The position numbers were made by a program, and so were the translations under genes. Shown piece after piece: positions 29,000-40,647 of a DNA stretch of 64,000 nt. The notes under the pieces were generated by a model. It was not told the origin of the DNA. It worked only from the letters and a program-made list of their open reading frames with translations, and searched no databases. The first letter of the stretch is position 1; every line of letters begins with the position of its first letter. Source of the DNA: Latrodectus hesperus (lineage: Eukaryota > Arthropoda > Arachnida > Araneae > Theridiidae); assembly GCA_037975125.1 (NCBI GenBank), contig CM075860.1, positions 25,276,670-25,340,669 on the forward strand. The letters run 5' to 3'.

Positions 29000-29330
29000 T
29001 ATTGTCAGTGTAAATTTGCTGTGAGAGGGATGAGTTCACTAAAGCACAGGGGGAGGAGGGTCTGCTGCGTCGGGGACAGCGTGACGTCACAGGCTCACTC
29101 GAGTGTCGAGTATGTACATTTCCATCCTTCGGATAACTTTCCCCGCCGGGCTCACGTGGCGACACGCATGACGGCGCATGGAATGGAGTCACGTCTGCAG
29201 GAGGATTCCACGTGCAATTGGGGTCAGGAGTGTTCGCTTTCCCTGGGAGAATGAACTTCTCCTTTGTTTGTAAACTTTCGGGGGTGCTGGACAAGTTCGT
29301 GGGAATTGGGATTGACAATGCAACGGAAGT
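29000..29330. promoter_or_regulatory. GC-rich island 5 with CRE and two E-boxes
   Basis: A GC-rich unique stretch in AT-rich DNA. It holds the perfect palindrome GTGACGTCAC (29081-29090, a CREB/ATF-type site) and two CACGTG E-boxes (29153-29158 and 29209-29214). Open frames exist on both strands but resemble no family and lack an ATG. A promoter or enhancer is the simplest reading and is an inference from motif content. Confidence 0.4.
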
Positions 29331-29456
29331 GGTAGAAGATCGATTTTGAGTGAACGTTTAGCATTGAAACAAGATAACTTCTATCGAGACAACTAAAAAT
29401 GGGACAACAATCCTGCTGATAATACTTTTAGAAAATGACGCATTTGCTTATCATTA

Positions 29457-29684
29457 TTATTTATTTATTTATTAGATTACATCTATTCAGACTTGTATGC
29501 TTGATTCTTGAGATCCGCTTGTAAGTTTTCGTCGATAATAGGACAAATAGCCCAAAGACAGATGTACAATCTCAGAAGATAACGAAGAAAACACCCAGGG
29601 CCACGGTGGGAATCGAACCCACACTCCTACGCTCTCAAGCGATTAGCGGAGTGATGCTTTTGACCACTCAGCCACGGAGCGCCC
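29457..29684 (-). repeat. tRNA-derived SINE (family B), complete with duplication
   Basis: A 228-bp element flanked by perfect 10-bp repeats CTTATCATTA (29447-29456 and 29685-29694). On the minus strand it begins GGGGCGCTCCG. The A box TGGCTGAGTGGTC (29674-29662), B box GGTTCGATTCC (29619-29609) and tRNA-Ser-like spacing follow. The body ends in an (AAAT)n-type tail at the low-coordinate end. The duplications and the body beyond the tRNA region exclude a plain tRNA gene. Confidence 0.9.
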
Positions 29685-29883
29685 CTTATCATTACAAAAG
29701 GTCATGAGTTAAAGATATTTTTATCCGTGAAAGGAAAATTGTATGAAATTTGCACCAAGTAGTTTAATTTTAAAAAATGTGATAATCATGGGCTTACATA
29801 ATTTTCTCTTTTATATCAATAATTGGAGAGAAAAGCGATAATTCTCTTAAAAAAAACTTTTCAAACCGCACAATGGAGAAGTC

Positions 29884-30180
29884 CGTGGTGGCCTGGTTGG
29901 CGAGAACGTTGTTCTCATGATCGGAAGGCAGTGAGTTCCATTCGCGGTGTAATAAAAGATCCACCATGCTCACTAAAGGCAGTTGTAGCATGTTAAATTA
30001 TTCGTGTTCGCAATGTCGTCCAAGTGAAGTGATCTGGTGATGAAAGACCAAGTATACAGGTCTTGGAGGTTTTCTGCTTCTAAACTACGAAGGCTCTCTC
30101 CCGGCTGCTTCTCACTCACTGTGGGAGCTCGGTTCAGGACCAGGCACAGAGAAGCACCTCTCTCGATCGTCACCAGTACT
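29884..30180 (+). repeat. tRNA-derived SINE (family C), copy 1
   Basis: A-box-like GGTGGCCTGGTTGGCGAG (29888-29905), a decayed B box GAGTTCCATTCG and a body homologous to the element at 40.65 kb. Shared blocks include AGATCC-CATG, CGCAATGTC and GGTTT-CTGCTT. Copy 1 is the more decayed of the two. Confidence 0.75.
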
Positions 30181-30329
30181 CTTCGGCAGCACCTATATTT
30201 AGTAAGGGAAATACTTGGAAAAGCCTACAAATGACAGCAGTTCCTTTGTCCTAGTGGGATGCCCCTTAAAATGCTTTGTAACTTCTTGTTACCAATTTGT
30301 AAGCACAATTTGATTGTCTTTTTAAATGC

Positions 30330-30530
30330 CGCGATGGTGGCGTTCTCAGGGACCTCGTAGAAATGGGGAACACACTAGGTGTTGGGGAGACGGCACCTGT
30401 TAACCTTAAGATATAGTCCGGGGTCTCCCCACACAGTTATGTATGTCCTAATGGGATGAAGCCCTGGACGTCCCCCTTAGAAGAGCGCTTCTCTACCACT
30501 AAACTATGATGAACCCAATCATATTACCCA
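30330..30530 (-). repeat. tRNA-derived SINE (family D)
   Basis: On the minus strand the A-box-like TAGTTTAGTGGTAGAG (30506-30491) is followed by a decayed B box GGGCTTCATCCC, then a GC-rich body with complementary G/C runs. No clear duplications are seen. Confidence 0.55.
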
Positions 30531-31640
30531 CTCACTAAGATGATAACGTGATGTCTTTTAGAAATTAAATTAATTTTAGCTTACTTTCTAAGAGTTTGAA
30601 AGACAATTCGCCAATGTATACTTTGTCGGCTTTATTATTTGGTAGTTGCATGTTGGAACTTGTTAAAACTATTGAATGAGGATTCGCATCAAATATAATC
30701 TTAATTTCATTTCTGTAGATGGCAACTGTATTTATACCAGATTTGAAAACTTATCCATGATTTTCAACTGTCTGCGTAGAGTATTTATATTGCATGAATT
30801 ATTTATTAAGTGAGATTCTTGAAACTGAGAAATATTGCTTCAATAAATTACTGTGAAGTCTCGTCTTGAAATCTTTAGTTATCATTATTTTATGGCGATC
30901 TCTCTGCAGCTCAGGTAGGGAGTTTGGGATGGCTCTTCTTCATTATTATTAGCCCCAATTAAATGAATCCTCATTGACAAAAAGTGCACACAAGAGGCAA
31001 ATTAATTAATTAAATGTCTCTTGTCTTAATTGAATGACTATTGATTGCAATTAGTATTGACGGCTATCCATGGAATGGCTTTGTATTAATAAACACAGAT
31101 GTAAAAGTTACGTTTCCAAAAAAATATTTACTACAGTAAAATTATGTAACATTTTTTTCGACTTCTCGGATGTTTTTCGATGAAGACTTCAAGGATTCTA
31201 AAACCCTTAAAAATGTATTATTCTATAGGCTAAAATGAAAATACAATTTACTTAATTACTAACTTTTAAGTTTTTATCTTTAAAAAGATAAGATTTCAAT
31301 AAATAAAAGAATAATGTTTTTGTAGTGCTTTTATGTGATAGGGTGCGAAAATCATTATAATTATTACTTTTAATATAATGATGGAAAATAAGATGCTATA
31401 TTATTATTACAATATTATTTGCTTAAATGATATTTTTAATATTAAAACAATGCTTTAAATGTGTGAAGTTTCACTTTTATAGAACACACAACTTAATAAG
31501 GTGATGTGGTTTTTTAATATATTTTTATAACATAGAGTAAATATAAAATAAATCTTGAATATAAATTTACGTTTCATTTTACTCTGATTTCTTTCTGCAA
31601 ATATGCCTCTTTTCAAATCAAGCTGATTCTGAATGATTTG
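30531..31640. other. AT-rich spacer with TAATTA-rich patch
   Basis: 30940-31090 is rich in homeodomain-type cores (CCAATTAA, TTAATTAATTAA, CTTAATTGAA, GCAATTAG). Otherwise blank. A homeobox-regulated element is only a suggestion. Confidence 0.3.
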
Positions 31641-31858
31641 CGCTCTGGTCTTCTTTTCGAATAACTCTATTCGGACACCCTAACCGTGTTTCTGGGTATT
31701 TGAAGGCTTGAAATTTCCTATTAATTATAGATTCAGATTAAACTAGACTTCGCGTGTGCGAAAAGTAAGTACAGAGTGGCAAAAACAAACATTTCAAATC
31801 TTATGGCATTATATAATTATCATCTTTTTATTTACCTTTTGCACGCGCCCTTTGGCCA

Positions 31859-32040
31859 GCAGCTCCAATAACATTAAAGACCCCCAAAAAATCCAGCGAC
31901 AGCAAAGGATTGATCTGATAGTCCCAGACGTGTTCTTCCCTAGCTTGTTCAGCGGAGCAGTTCGAAGAGAAAATTTTAATAATCTGCTTGATAGGGATTC
32001 TGATTTTGATTTTTACTTAAAAGGACACATTGCGCGGTAG
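31859..32040 (+). CDS. Candidate terminal exon, peptide-precursor-like
   Basis: After an acceptor-like CCTTTTGCACGCGCCCTTTGGCCAG (AG just before 31859) the frame is open to TAG at 32038-32040 without any ATG. The encoded stretch has an Arg-Arg site followed by ENFNNLLDRDSDFDFYLKG. The NF...DR...F-x-F spacing is reminiscent of orcokinin peptides (NFDEIDR...), but the match is loose. GC content is higher than its flanks. I see no upstream signal-peptide exon and the pyrimidine tract is interrupted. It could equally be a chance frame in a GC-richer island. Confidence 0.22.
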
Positions 32041-32219
32041 ATTTTAAGTCCAGAAAATTTGCTCAAATGATTATTTATGAAAATGTATCATACAGGATTT
32101 TAAAATTACGAAGTTAAACGTTATTTGTTGAGAAATAAAATTGTGTTTTTAAACTAGATTTATGCACTTATGTTTCCTGCTTAATATGGCTGAAATAAAA
32201 TCGCTGCGCAAGTGTCCAA

Positions 32220-33120
32220 CATTTTTAGATGTTATTTTTATAAATTAGAATTTTAAAATGCAGTATAAAATATAAATGTTTAAAATGTAAATATTTTAAA
32301 TAATTATCAATAATATTTTAAGTGCAGTATAGAAGTTCGTGCATTCAAATCCCAACCTGGGCTTGGATATTTGTATTGTGGTTTAAATCCACTTTAAGTC
32401 ATGTGCCCAAATCTAATCTGCCTTCGGGTACAGAAAATGATCATTGACTGATAAACAAACTAAACCAAGTGTAATATACAGTATAAAATAGGAATGTTCT
32501 AAAGTTTTAGATGCTATTTCTTAAATGTAATATGAAATTTAAATGTTTAAATTATAAACGTTTAAATTTTATGAAAATAAGTGTAATGTAAAAAGCTAAG
32601 TACTTAAAACACAAATTTTTAAATTTTTAAATGTAATATTCTAAATGTAGTTTAAAGTATAAATTCTTAAGATTTTCAAGCTTTGAATTCCTATTTTAAG
32701 TTTAACATTAAACATATATTAAGTTAAAAATATTTCATAAATATAAATATTTCAAATATTTAGGTACATTATTTTATGTGTAGTATAAAATGAAAAAATA
32801 TTTTAAATTTATAAATAATTTATTTTAATATAGATTATAAATGCGTAAAATGTAAATATTTTACATTTTTAGGCGCAATATTTTAAATTTAATAAAGAAA
32901 TTTACAAGCTTACACACATAATGTAATTTTTTTAGTAATGCTTCAAATGTAATATAAAGTGTAAATGCTTAAATTGTAAATATTTAACGATTTTTAAAAA
33001 AATATATTTCAAATCGTATATGAAAAATAAATTTATATGTTGTAAATTATTAGACGTAATATTTTAAGTGTAATATAAAGTATAAATTTCTAAGATGTGT
33101 GTGTGAAATATTTTAAAGTT
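32220..33120. repeat. Degenerate AT-rich tandem repeat
   Basis: A phrase of the type TTTTAAGTGTAATATAAAGT followed by ATAAAT recurs many times with drift and spacing of roughly 60-80 bp. The pattern suggests an old AT-rich minisatellite. Exact unit boundaries cannot be fixed by eye. Confidence 0.55.
32335..32465 (+). repeat. SINE-like fragment inside the AT repeat
   Basis: GC-richer, with a decayed B box (GCATTCAAATCCC) and a body distinct from the AT repeat on both sides. It interrupts the array. Confidence 0.4.
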
Positions 33121-33189
33121 TAGATATTATTTTTGGATATTTATTTCCAACGTAGGTCACCTAAAATATGCACTTCTGTTAAATAAAAA

Positions 33190-33450
33190 AACTTTCTCAA
33201 CCGAGTTCTTACGCTTTTTACTTTCACCTGGAAGAAGGCGAGCCCGGGGGTTGTGTCCCAGATGCCTCTGTCCCCAGTGGGAAAAAAAATCACTTCAGAT
33301 GTCACGCAACGAGACGCTTCAGTTCGTAACGCGTCTTCCTCCTTCCCTAAGGAGCCTTCTTTTCAGACGCCGATGAAGTAAATCAAAACGTGTGAAAAAT
33401 GGTCTCGTGTCATCAGCTTCCGTTTAGATTAAACTTTGACACAAGTGCTC
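33190..33450. other. GC-richer unique island 6
   Basis: Unique, CpG-containing stretch with no recognised frame or repeat. Confidence 0.35.
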
Positions 33451-34960
33451 TTTTTTAGGCTGTGTAAATACGGATGCTTGTTACCATTCCATTTTTCACG
33501 GCTGACCATTGATTTAGTTTTTATCCTTTTCACGAAGAACTAATTTAAATTCAGGTTTATGTGGGCGAACTTATGTCAAATAACCGTTATTGAAAATTAT
33601 ATAGTTATTATAATTTCTTTATTTGTTGAGTTTAAAAAATAAAACTTAGGAAACTGGTTTATGGCGTGATCTCGTATGAAATGTTAAATATTCTGTAACT
33701 ACAAATTATAAATGATTTATAAATCATCAAAATGTATCAGGAATTTATAGATAGTCCGTATCAACATAATTTTTGTGCTTTATTCTAACTCCCATCCATA
33801 AATATCATCATTCGACGTCGTTTAAATAAAAACATGTGCAACAAAGTTTAATGTAATGAATGGGTTGTGTTATTTCTTTTTCACTTCATATGATTTATTT
33901 ATTGTACATGGCGCTCACATTTTGCTAAAGAAATGAAAAAAAGAAAACATTAATGTTTTAATATTAAAAAAAAGAAAAATTCTTGGCTACGTGTTCAACA
34001 ATTCTTTGTTTCATGTATATTTGGCCAACTTTTGTCTTATTAAAAGTGTTGAAAAAATATTTTAATAAGCAAATTAAGGAACACAACCCCACGCAGTGAA
34101 CAATCTAATCTCTCGAATCTGCCTTAAGGCAGTTAAAAATCCGCCGCAGTCTTTCGAAAAGACTTCTCAAAGATAATCGCGAACTTTTACTTTTGTCAAG
34201 TAGAAAGTCGAACCCACTGACATTCTTGAAGAAATGCATCATCTCTTTGTTCAGCAATAATCATCGTCTTAATATATTAAAAATGTATTTCAAGTTTGGA
34301 ATAAGAAAAACAAAACTATGCATATCTGAATCCGGTTTCGATGTCTTTTCAGAAATATTTTACTAAAGACTGCAGAAAAGCGTTTAAATATTTAATAATA
34401 ATAAAAAAATTCTTGAATGTTATGATTCTAGTGTGGTTTTCTATTATTAGAGAGTTACACTGTATAAGGAATTCAATGTGTCTTTTTGTTGATTACCCAT
34501 ACAAATTCCTTTTATAGTCAAGCATTCATTTTGACAACAAGAGATGCGAATATTTAACACGTAGCACGACTGAAGAAAAAATCACTGTTCTCCTGGCTCA
34601 TTTCATTGTTCTTGTCTTTGAAGATTTTTAAAATTTTTCTTGTCAATAACAAATCAGCATCTTTACTGAAACTTTGATTATTTATATCACAATTTATTCG
34701 CATGGGAAAAATGTCAAAATTGAATTATCACAAATTTTGAGAGATCAGGACCAAGCAAAAAATGTATGAAATTCGGAAAATAATGTTTATTTAAATTATT
34801 AATAAAGGGATAGAAGAACACGTGGCAGATTATTTGCGAAGATTAATAATTGAATTGAGAGCTGCATTCTTCGGTGCTAGTAAACTGGCTCTAGTTTTAC
34901 ATAAGCCTCATTTTCATAAATTGGTAGAGTTGCACTAAACATTCCACATAAGCAGGTAAA
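33451..34960. other. AT-rich spacer
   Basis: No gene or repeat recognised. Confidence 0.5.
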
Positions 34961-34964
34961 TTAA

Positions 34965-35600
34965 AGAGAAAGTCGTAGGACACCACCTAATATCGTGTCA
35001 GATCTCTGTCTGCCTGGCGAAATGTCGACAGATCATAGATTCAACAGGTCGTTGGAAGTCCTCTGAAGAATCTGTCTCAATGGATGGGAAAATCCAACAG
35101 GTGCAGATTTTCTGAGCATCCATTGATCCCTCGGTCTGTCCCATAGATATATGTTGAACTAAGTATCCAGATTATTTGCTGGGACTTAACAGAATGTTCA
35201 CCAGACTAAGCGAATACAGTTATGGACAATGTTATGGCTTGCTTAAAATAACTCATTGGATGCAGGAATGACTGAAAGTAGACTTCAATCAGCTGAATAA
35301 TATATATAATATATTGAATAAATCATTGGAATTCCATATCCAGTGAATACAGCCTTGTGCAATAATTTATTCTGCTGGATTTAGTTCAAACCATGAAAAA
35401 ACAGCCATTACATAGTTTGCATAGTACTTTGGTAATGACAGGAGTCTAAGGTATCCTGGAATCGGGACCACTTTTGAGCAGCTTTTAGAAACTGAACGTA
35501 TGACAAAGTCATGGTTTTCGTTTCTTTTCTGGATGAAGGCGTTACCGATGACCACTTTGTAAAGACGTTCGAGTCAGTCTGCTGTAACTCACTGAAGCCA
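34965..35600 (-). pseudogene. Tc1-like transposon remnant, heavily decayed
   Basis: Plus-strand wording (CACCACCTAATATCGTGTCA, TGCCTGGCGAAATGTCGACA, CAACAGGTCGTTGGAAGTCC) resembles the antisense C-terminal region of an arthropod Tc1-like transposase of the 'massively frame-shifted' sort. No catalytic motif survives in a readable frame. The family call rests on overall resemblance and is not proven. Sequence up to about 36050 may belong to the same element. Confidence 0.4.
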
Positions 35601-36430
35601 CTGCATTGCTATTACAGACACATACATCTTTTATCCTATGCTGGTTGTCTGTTTATATACTCAATAAAACTGACAGTCTATTTACATTAACGAAATATCA
35701 GTCCTTTAGTGACTACAGTCAACTATACTGCTTTGCCCGTAGCGGGAGTTTATGCTTAAAATTAAAAATTCCGGAAATACGCCTGACACTGTAGATACCG
35801 TAATGGTGGATTCCAAAACGATTTCCTAAATGGAATGTTCTATTCGCTCAGCCCCTCAACCATTATTCCACGTTTGAAAACTGCTAATTCCCGTCGAACG
35901 GTAATTATCACATCAAGAACCATTATATTTGTATTCAACCACTTGAATACAAATGGAAACCTCGTCAAAAACGCACTGCTCTTTTATAAATTTTGTATGA
36001 GCACAATTGAACTGTCTTCTGAATATATTTGCATATTGCTACCTCATAATTAGTTTTTTCGCATTGTAATATAGAAAATTCCAATTTGTTGCTCACTTAT
36101 TTTGGTAAATTTGGATATAGTGTTCATTAATCTCTGAAGTATAGTAATACATTTTGTTAAACTTAAACAATATTTATAGTTTATATTATATTTATAACTT
36201 GAAAGATGTACATTTTTTTTAAATTTCCTTTTTAGCTGTTAGCATAATTTTTATTTATTAAAAAATCTTCAAAAAATTTACAAAAACTATTTGATTTAAA
36301 ATCACAAGTACAACAATTTCTTTCATTTATTTTAGAAAGAATCGAATGTTTATAGAATATATTTAATGAAGAAAAAAATTCTGAAAATAACATCGGTTAA
36401 TTAATTGGGCTTACTTCATTCTCAGTGTCC
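35601..36430. other. Possible continuation of the Tc1-like remnant, then AT-rich spacer
   Basis: 35601-36050 is GC-richer and includes a perfect 11-bp-arm hairpin at 35928-35953. The rest is blank. Confidence 0.3.
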
Positions 36431-36437
36431 TTATTAT

Positions 36438-37150
36438 TGTAACGTACTCAGTCTGAATAGGCTGACTTATAGGTAGGCAAGGGCCGATAAGGAATCAGGC
36501 TTACGTAATTTAATATTCTTGACTAAATATTTATTTACAAATTAACTGGATTATGTACAAAAACTGTCGTAAATTGTAGGCTCCAGGAAAACTGATGAAT
36601 TTCTCACTTCTGGAACGTTCGCTGCACATTCGATCGGGGAAAAACTCCTCGCTGGTACTGGGGACCAGACTCATAAATTCCGTACTCGGGAACAGTCTCG
36701 GACAATCCCTCGATAAGGTTGACGTTCCTCTGGACAGCACTGGAGCTTCAGGGTATTCAAACTCGAGGCCTGGCGTCTCTCTGTGATCTCGATTCTTTTT
36801 CAGGTTCCTCGTTCTGTAGTTGGGACTTGTCCGCTACGGGACCTGTTTTAGAGAAGTATCAGGAACACCACACGTATGTCGAAGCTCTCCTCCGTCCTAA
36901 GGTTCTGCTATTTATCTTCAACTTTTCCCCAACATCTGGCCTCCAGTAATCTCCAGATTCATCTTCTAATGCCACTTTTCGACCTCTATTTCCAGCCACT
37001 CCACCGATTTGAATCAACTAGTGAAGAGGCAATAAATTCTTCGAAACCTCATGGCCCATTCACCAGGTGATTCCAGTTAAATTCGAAGAATTATGTTTGT
37101 CATGAAGGACTTAATGGCCCTTCACGAATCCTGTTTGCCGTTCCCACACC
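36438..37150 (-). mobile_element. LTR-like segment, possible solo LTR
   Basis: On the minus strand a TGTGGGAACGG-type start near 37150 leads through a GC-richer region with a TATA-like GATAAATAG, an AATAAA signal near 36530 and an end in GTTACA at 36438. That order (promoter, polyadenylation signal, short terminal segment) is LTR-like. I could not find matching flanking duplications, so the ends are uncertain. Confidence 0.33.
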
Positions 37151-37890
37151 ATATTCCAATCAGAACTAATTGACTGTTTTTGGGTACTATGTTGTTCCTA
37201 GAATTGAAACGTGGGAAATCAATCTCATTAACAGTTGCAAAGGTGTTAACGTCCATCGAAAGTTTGGAAGACACTTGGGGGTTTCAAGCAATAACGGTGA
37301 CGTTATGCTATATTTTGTGTAGTTTACAGTTACTATTCCATAAAAAGTATCGTTTGAATTGCTATCCATTGTATGCTTAAGAGAAACGTAGAAAAAGAGA
37401 GACATTTATTTAAGTGTCATTTTGGCAACACTTAATCAGATTATACTTTGGGGCAATCGCACCATTAATGAAGACAGAAGAGCAGCTCATAATTTAAAGA
37501 AAAGGAAAATAAAGACACATGCATTTAATAATAAGATGGGCGGAGTAAACTCTGTTGAAGGAAAAATAGGAAGAGAAGGGTATTTATTCACTGCTGCATC
37601 AAATGGGCGCCTCTTCATAGAATAATAAGAAATAAATATCCGTCAGCTTAGTGTTAAACGAATTGAGGGTATTGCGTTGACGAGGACTGACATCATGATT
37701 AATAATTTAAAAACTAATTATTGCCCTTTTATTTCTTAGGGTGATAAACAGAATTTTGGTAAGGTAAGTTGCAGTTCTTGATAACAAAGAAAGTAACTCA
37801 ATTTCTGTGACACACTGTTATACATTTTATTATCTCATCAATGAAATTCTGTAAATGTACCTCTCTTCCAGATCAGTAAATATTATGTCT
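37151..37890. other. Spacer, nothing recognised
   Basis: No coding or repeat structure identified. Confidence 0.4.
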
Positions 37891-37891
37891 G

Positions 37892-38290
37892 CCGTTGAGC
37901 AAATTCAATTGCAAAATACGTTAGAAAGTTTCGAGAGGTATTCACTTTTGTTGACAAATTTAGCAATGTTGCAAAATATGTTAAAACGATGTGGTTGAAC
38001 AATTTCGTCGACAAAATAATCAATGCTGCTATTCTTGCTAAATATTTGCCTGGATAAGTCAATTGCGTCGATAAGTTCATCAACGTTTCTGTACTAGTTA
38101 AAAAGCTGTGTGGATAGATCATCTTCGTCGACAAGTTAATGAGTGATGTAAATATGTTAAAAGTCTGACTAAATCAGCTTCATCAACAAGTTTATTAATG
38201 TTGCGAAAAGCTGCATGGATAAGTAAATTTCATCGACAAGTAAATTAAAATACGAAATATGTGAAAGTGAATAGTTTAGGTTGGACCCGA
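37892..38290. repeat. Degenerate 50-60-bp minisatellite, about seven units
   Basis: The core TTCGTCGACAAGTTAAT and variants start at 37948, 38004, 38064, 38124, 38179 and 38229. A weaker unit precedes them. Most units share TGTGTGGATAAGTCA-type sequence before the next core. Confidence 0.8.
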
Positions 38291-38639
38291 AGAAGATTCT
38301 ACAACCTGTTAAAAAATGGCGAAAGATCACCTTCGTCCATCAAATTAAAGTCATTTATTATTTAATAACAGAAATATAAGATAATATGTTTTTTAAAGAA
38401 TTTGCAATTTTTTATGAATATTCTTGCACAGTGTTTATTTCACCTAACGTATTTTTAACAATTCCTCTATAATTAAGAGAAAGGTAATGAGAATATTTTT
38501 TTTATTTCCCACACACTTGATACTGTAGCATTGACTTATTTGCTTAACAATTATCAACTAAATATTTTACACTTTCTCGTAATCCGAAAAATTAAAAAGT
38601 ATTTTGAAATAAATTTTTTAAACTACTTCGCATACATAC
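38291..38639. other. AT-rich spacer
   Basis: Nothing recognised. Confidence 0.5.
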
Positions 38640-38800
38640 ATAGTGGTACACTTCAGGGCTAACTAGCCTGGAATACTCGCCAAGCACCTTGTAATTTTGA
38701 ACCACGGTGAGGTGATGTGGTCACACCTGAGCTGGCGCCCTCCTCTACACCAACGAATGGACTTTGGTCATCAACATGGACACATCCCAAACTTACGGAA
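38640..38800. repeat. Probable dispersed repeat fragment
   Basis: A sharply bounded GC-richer block with a palindromic GTGGTCACACC phrase. It looks like a SINE-type insertion but lacks clear A and B boxes or duplications. Confidence 0.3.
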
Positions 38801-40300
38801 TTTCAACAACGAAGTATTACTTCACACATATTTTTTTAATTAAATTCTTAGTTCATAATTACACGTTGCTAATTTTTCTGAGATTAAGCAAAAAATCACT
38901 GAAACAATTAACCGCTGTTTTGGTTCCGACCTGAAGAACTTAAAAACAGTTACTATATAGAAAATTTATACTATATTGAGAATTTATTTTTAATATAACT
39001 TCACTAAAACATGTATATGATTAATTATGCAACATCTCCAGTCAATGGAACCCTGTTGGTAGCATTGACCCTGAAATGCCCACGTGTTTGACGTCAAATA
39101 GCCCCAGTGTTCCCATCAACATCCCACTTGCTATCAAACTCCTCCAGCAGCAGTTTCTAAGCCCAGAAAAGGAAATCTGTTGTTCCAGGAAATATATAAA
39201 ATGAATTACACAACAAGAATAATAAAAGATTTGGTAACGATTAATGTAAACTTGTTCAAATTAAAATTGTTTTGACTTTGAATTCATTGTCCTTTGTAAA
39301 AATGTCTTTAATTTTTACAATTGTCTTTGAATTTATACAAAATTAAAGAAAGGTATGATCTGAAGTATTCTAAAAATTCTAAAGGTCAAGAATCGTAATA
39401 TATATTTAATAAAAAGCAGTTCCGAAAAATTTGGCCAAGTTCTTAATTAAGTATTGAAATATTTGAATTAATTGCTCAAGGATATAATTTTGACATAATA
39501 TATACATATAGATTTATAAATATATATATATATAGAGAGAGAGAGATAGATAGATATATAGATAGATATACAGTTAGAGAGCTAGATATCATGTCAAAAT
39601 TAGATTCTGCAGTAAAAGATTGAAAGTAAGAGTGATTCTTAAGTAACCCAGTAGACGCTGGAAAAAACATCTAGGACTGTTGTTATGTTTCTTGATGTTC
39701 GGATTTATGGCGTTCCTTTCCCCTCTTTAATCTGGAATGTGTTTGGCTCTGAAACTATTTCCAAATAAAAATACCGTAATTAATCCTAATTAAAACTCTC
39801 ATAAAAATTTTCATTTAATATTAAAACTTATCTTATTGTCCAAAAATAATGGATTGTTTTTAGTTTCCTTTAAGAAACATTTTTAATAATTTAATCCTAT
39901 TTGTAACTGATATTTCCGTATAACAACAGTCATCTTTTAATACATTGAATCAACAGAGATAGCAAAAAATATGGGAGATAACAAGTTTGAGGTGCCAACA
40001 CTATACATTTTGCGCTCTGTTTCGCAAAATACCTCGTGTTTCATTTTGGAATGTTTCTCCCTAAAATTGACACAAGGAATGCCACCTACGGGAAAGATTT
40101 TTCTTTAATGTATTAATAACCATTTAAGTCACATTAATTAGAATATTGCGATCTGAGTGTACAAGTGGTTACTAAAATATTGAAAGTACCTGTGAATCAA
40201 AGAGATATTTTTAAATGCTCTTTATAAGCATTAAATTACAATAACAGCTTATAGTTACTTTTATAAATAAAAAAGTAAATATATTCTGATATAATGTGGT
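38801..40300. other. AT-rich spacer with microsatellite
   Basis: 39500-39590 is a compound TA/GA/GATA microsatellite. 39081-39098 joins an E-box CACGTG to TTTGACGTCAAA. Otherwise blank. Confidence 0.5.
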
Positions 40301-40570
40301 AAATGTTTATTGAAACTCTGTGGATCGAGGATTTTTTTAAGAGCGTAAAATATCGGACCTCTCAGGTTGCAGGAGCCCGTGGAGCGCCTCAATTTAGAGT
40401 CGTTTCTAGACGTGTGTCACCTGAAGACAGGACAGCCCACACGCAGGGTGCCAAAAAAGAACGTGGCTGGAAAGTGAACCTCGATGTGAGAGGGGGTGAA
40501 AGATATTTTAAATTCTAAAATGCGGTCTCAGCTGATCTGAATCAGCACAGGGATTCCCCCGTGTGAAAAC
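40301..40570. other. GC-richer unique island 7
   Basis: Unique, with an ATG-initiated 71-codon plus-strand frame that matches no family I know. I do not call it a gene. Confidence 0.3.
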
Positions 40571-40647
40571 TTACATTTAGAAAACACCTTCATAAACAAG
40601 ATATTTAAGCCCATTTCCCAAGCCACTTGTCACAGATGATAGTGAAG

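Noticed and set aside
28959..29318. 119-codon minus-strand frame through GC-rich island 5
   Set aside because: No ATG in a usable place, no family resemblance, and GC-rich stretches hold chance frames more often. Kept only as a possible regulatory island.
29590..29684. Functional tRNA-Ser gene on the minus strand
   Set aside because: The tRNA-like part continues into a SINE body with a tail, and the whole is bracketed by a 10-bp target-site duplication. A tRNA gene would not be.
37892..38290. CRISPR array
   Set aside because: Spacing and repeat sequence drift, the between-core sequence is itself repeated rather than unique, and the window is eukaryotic.
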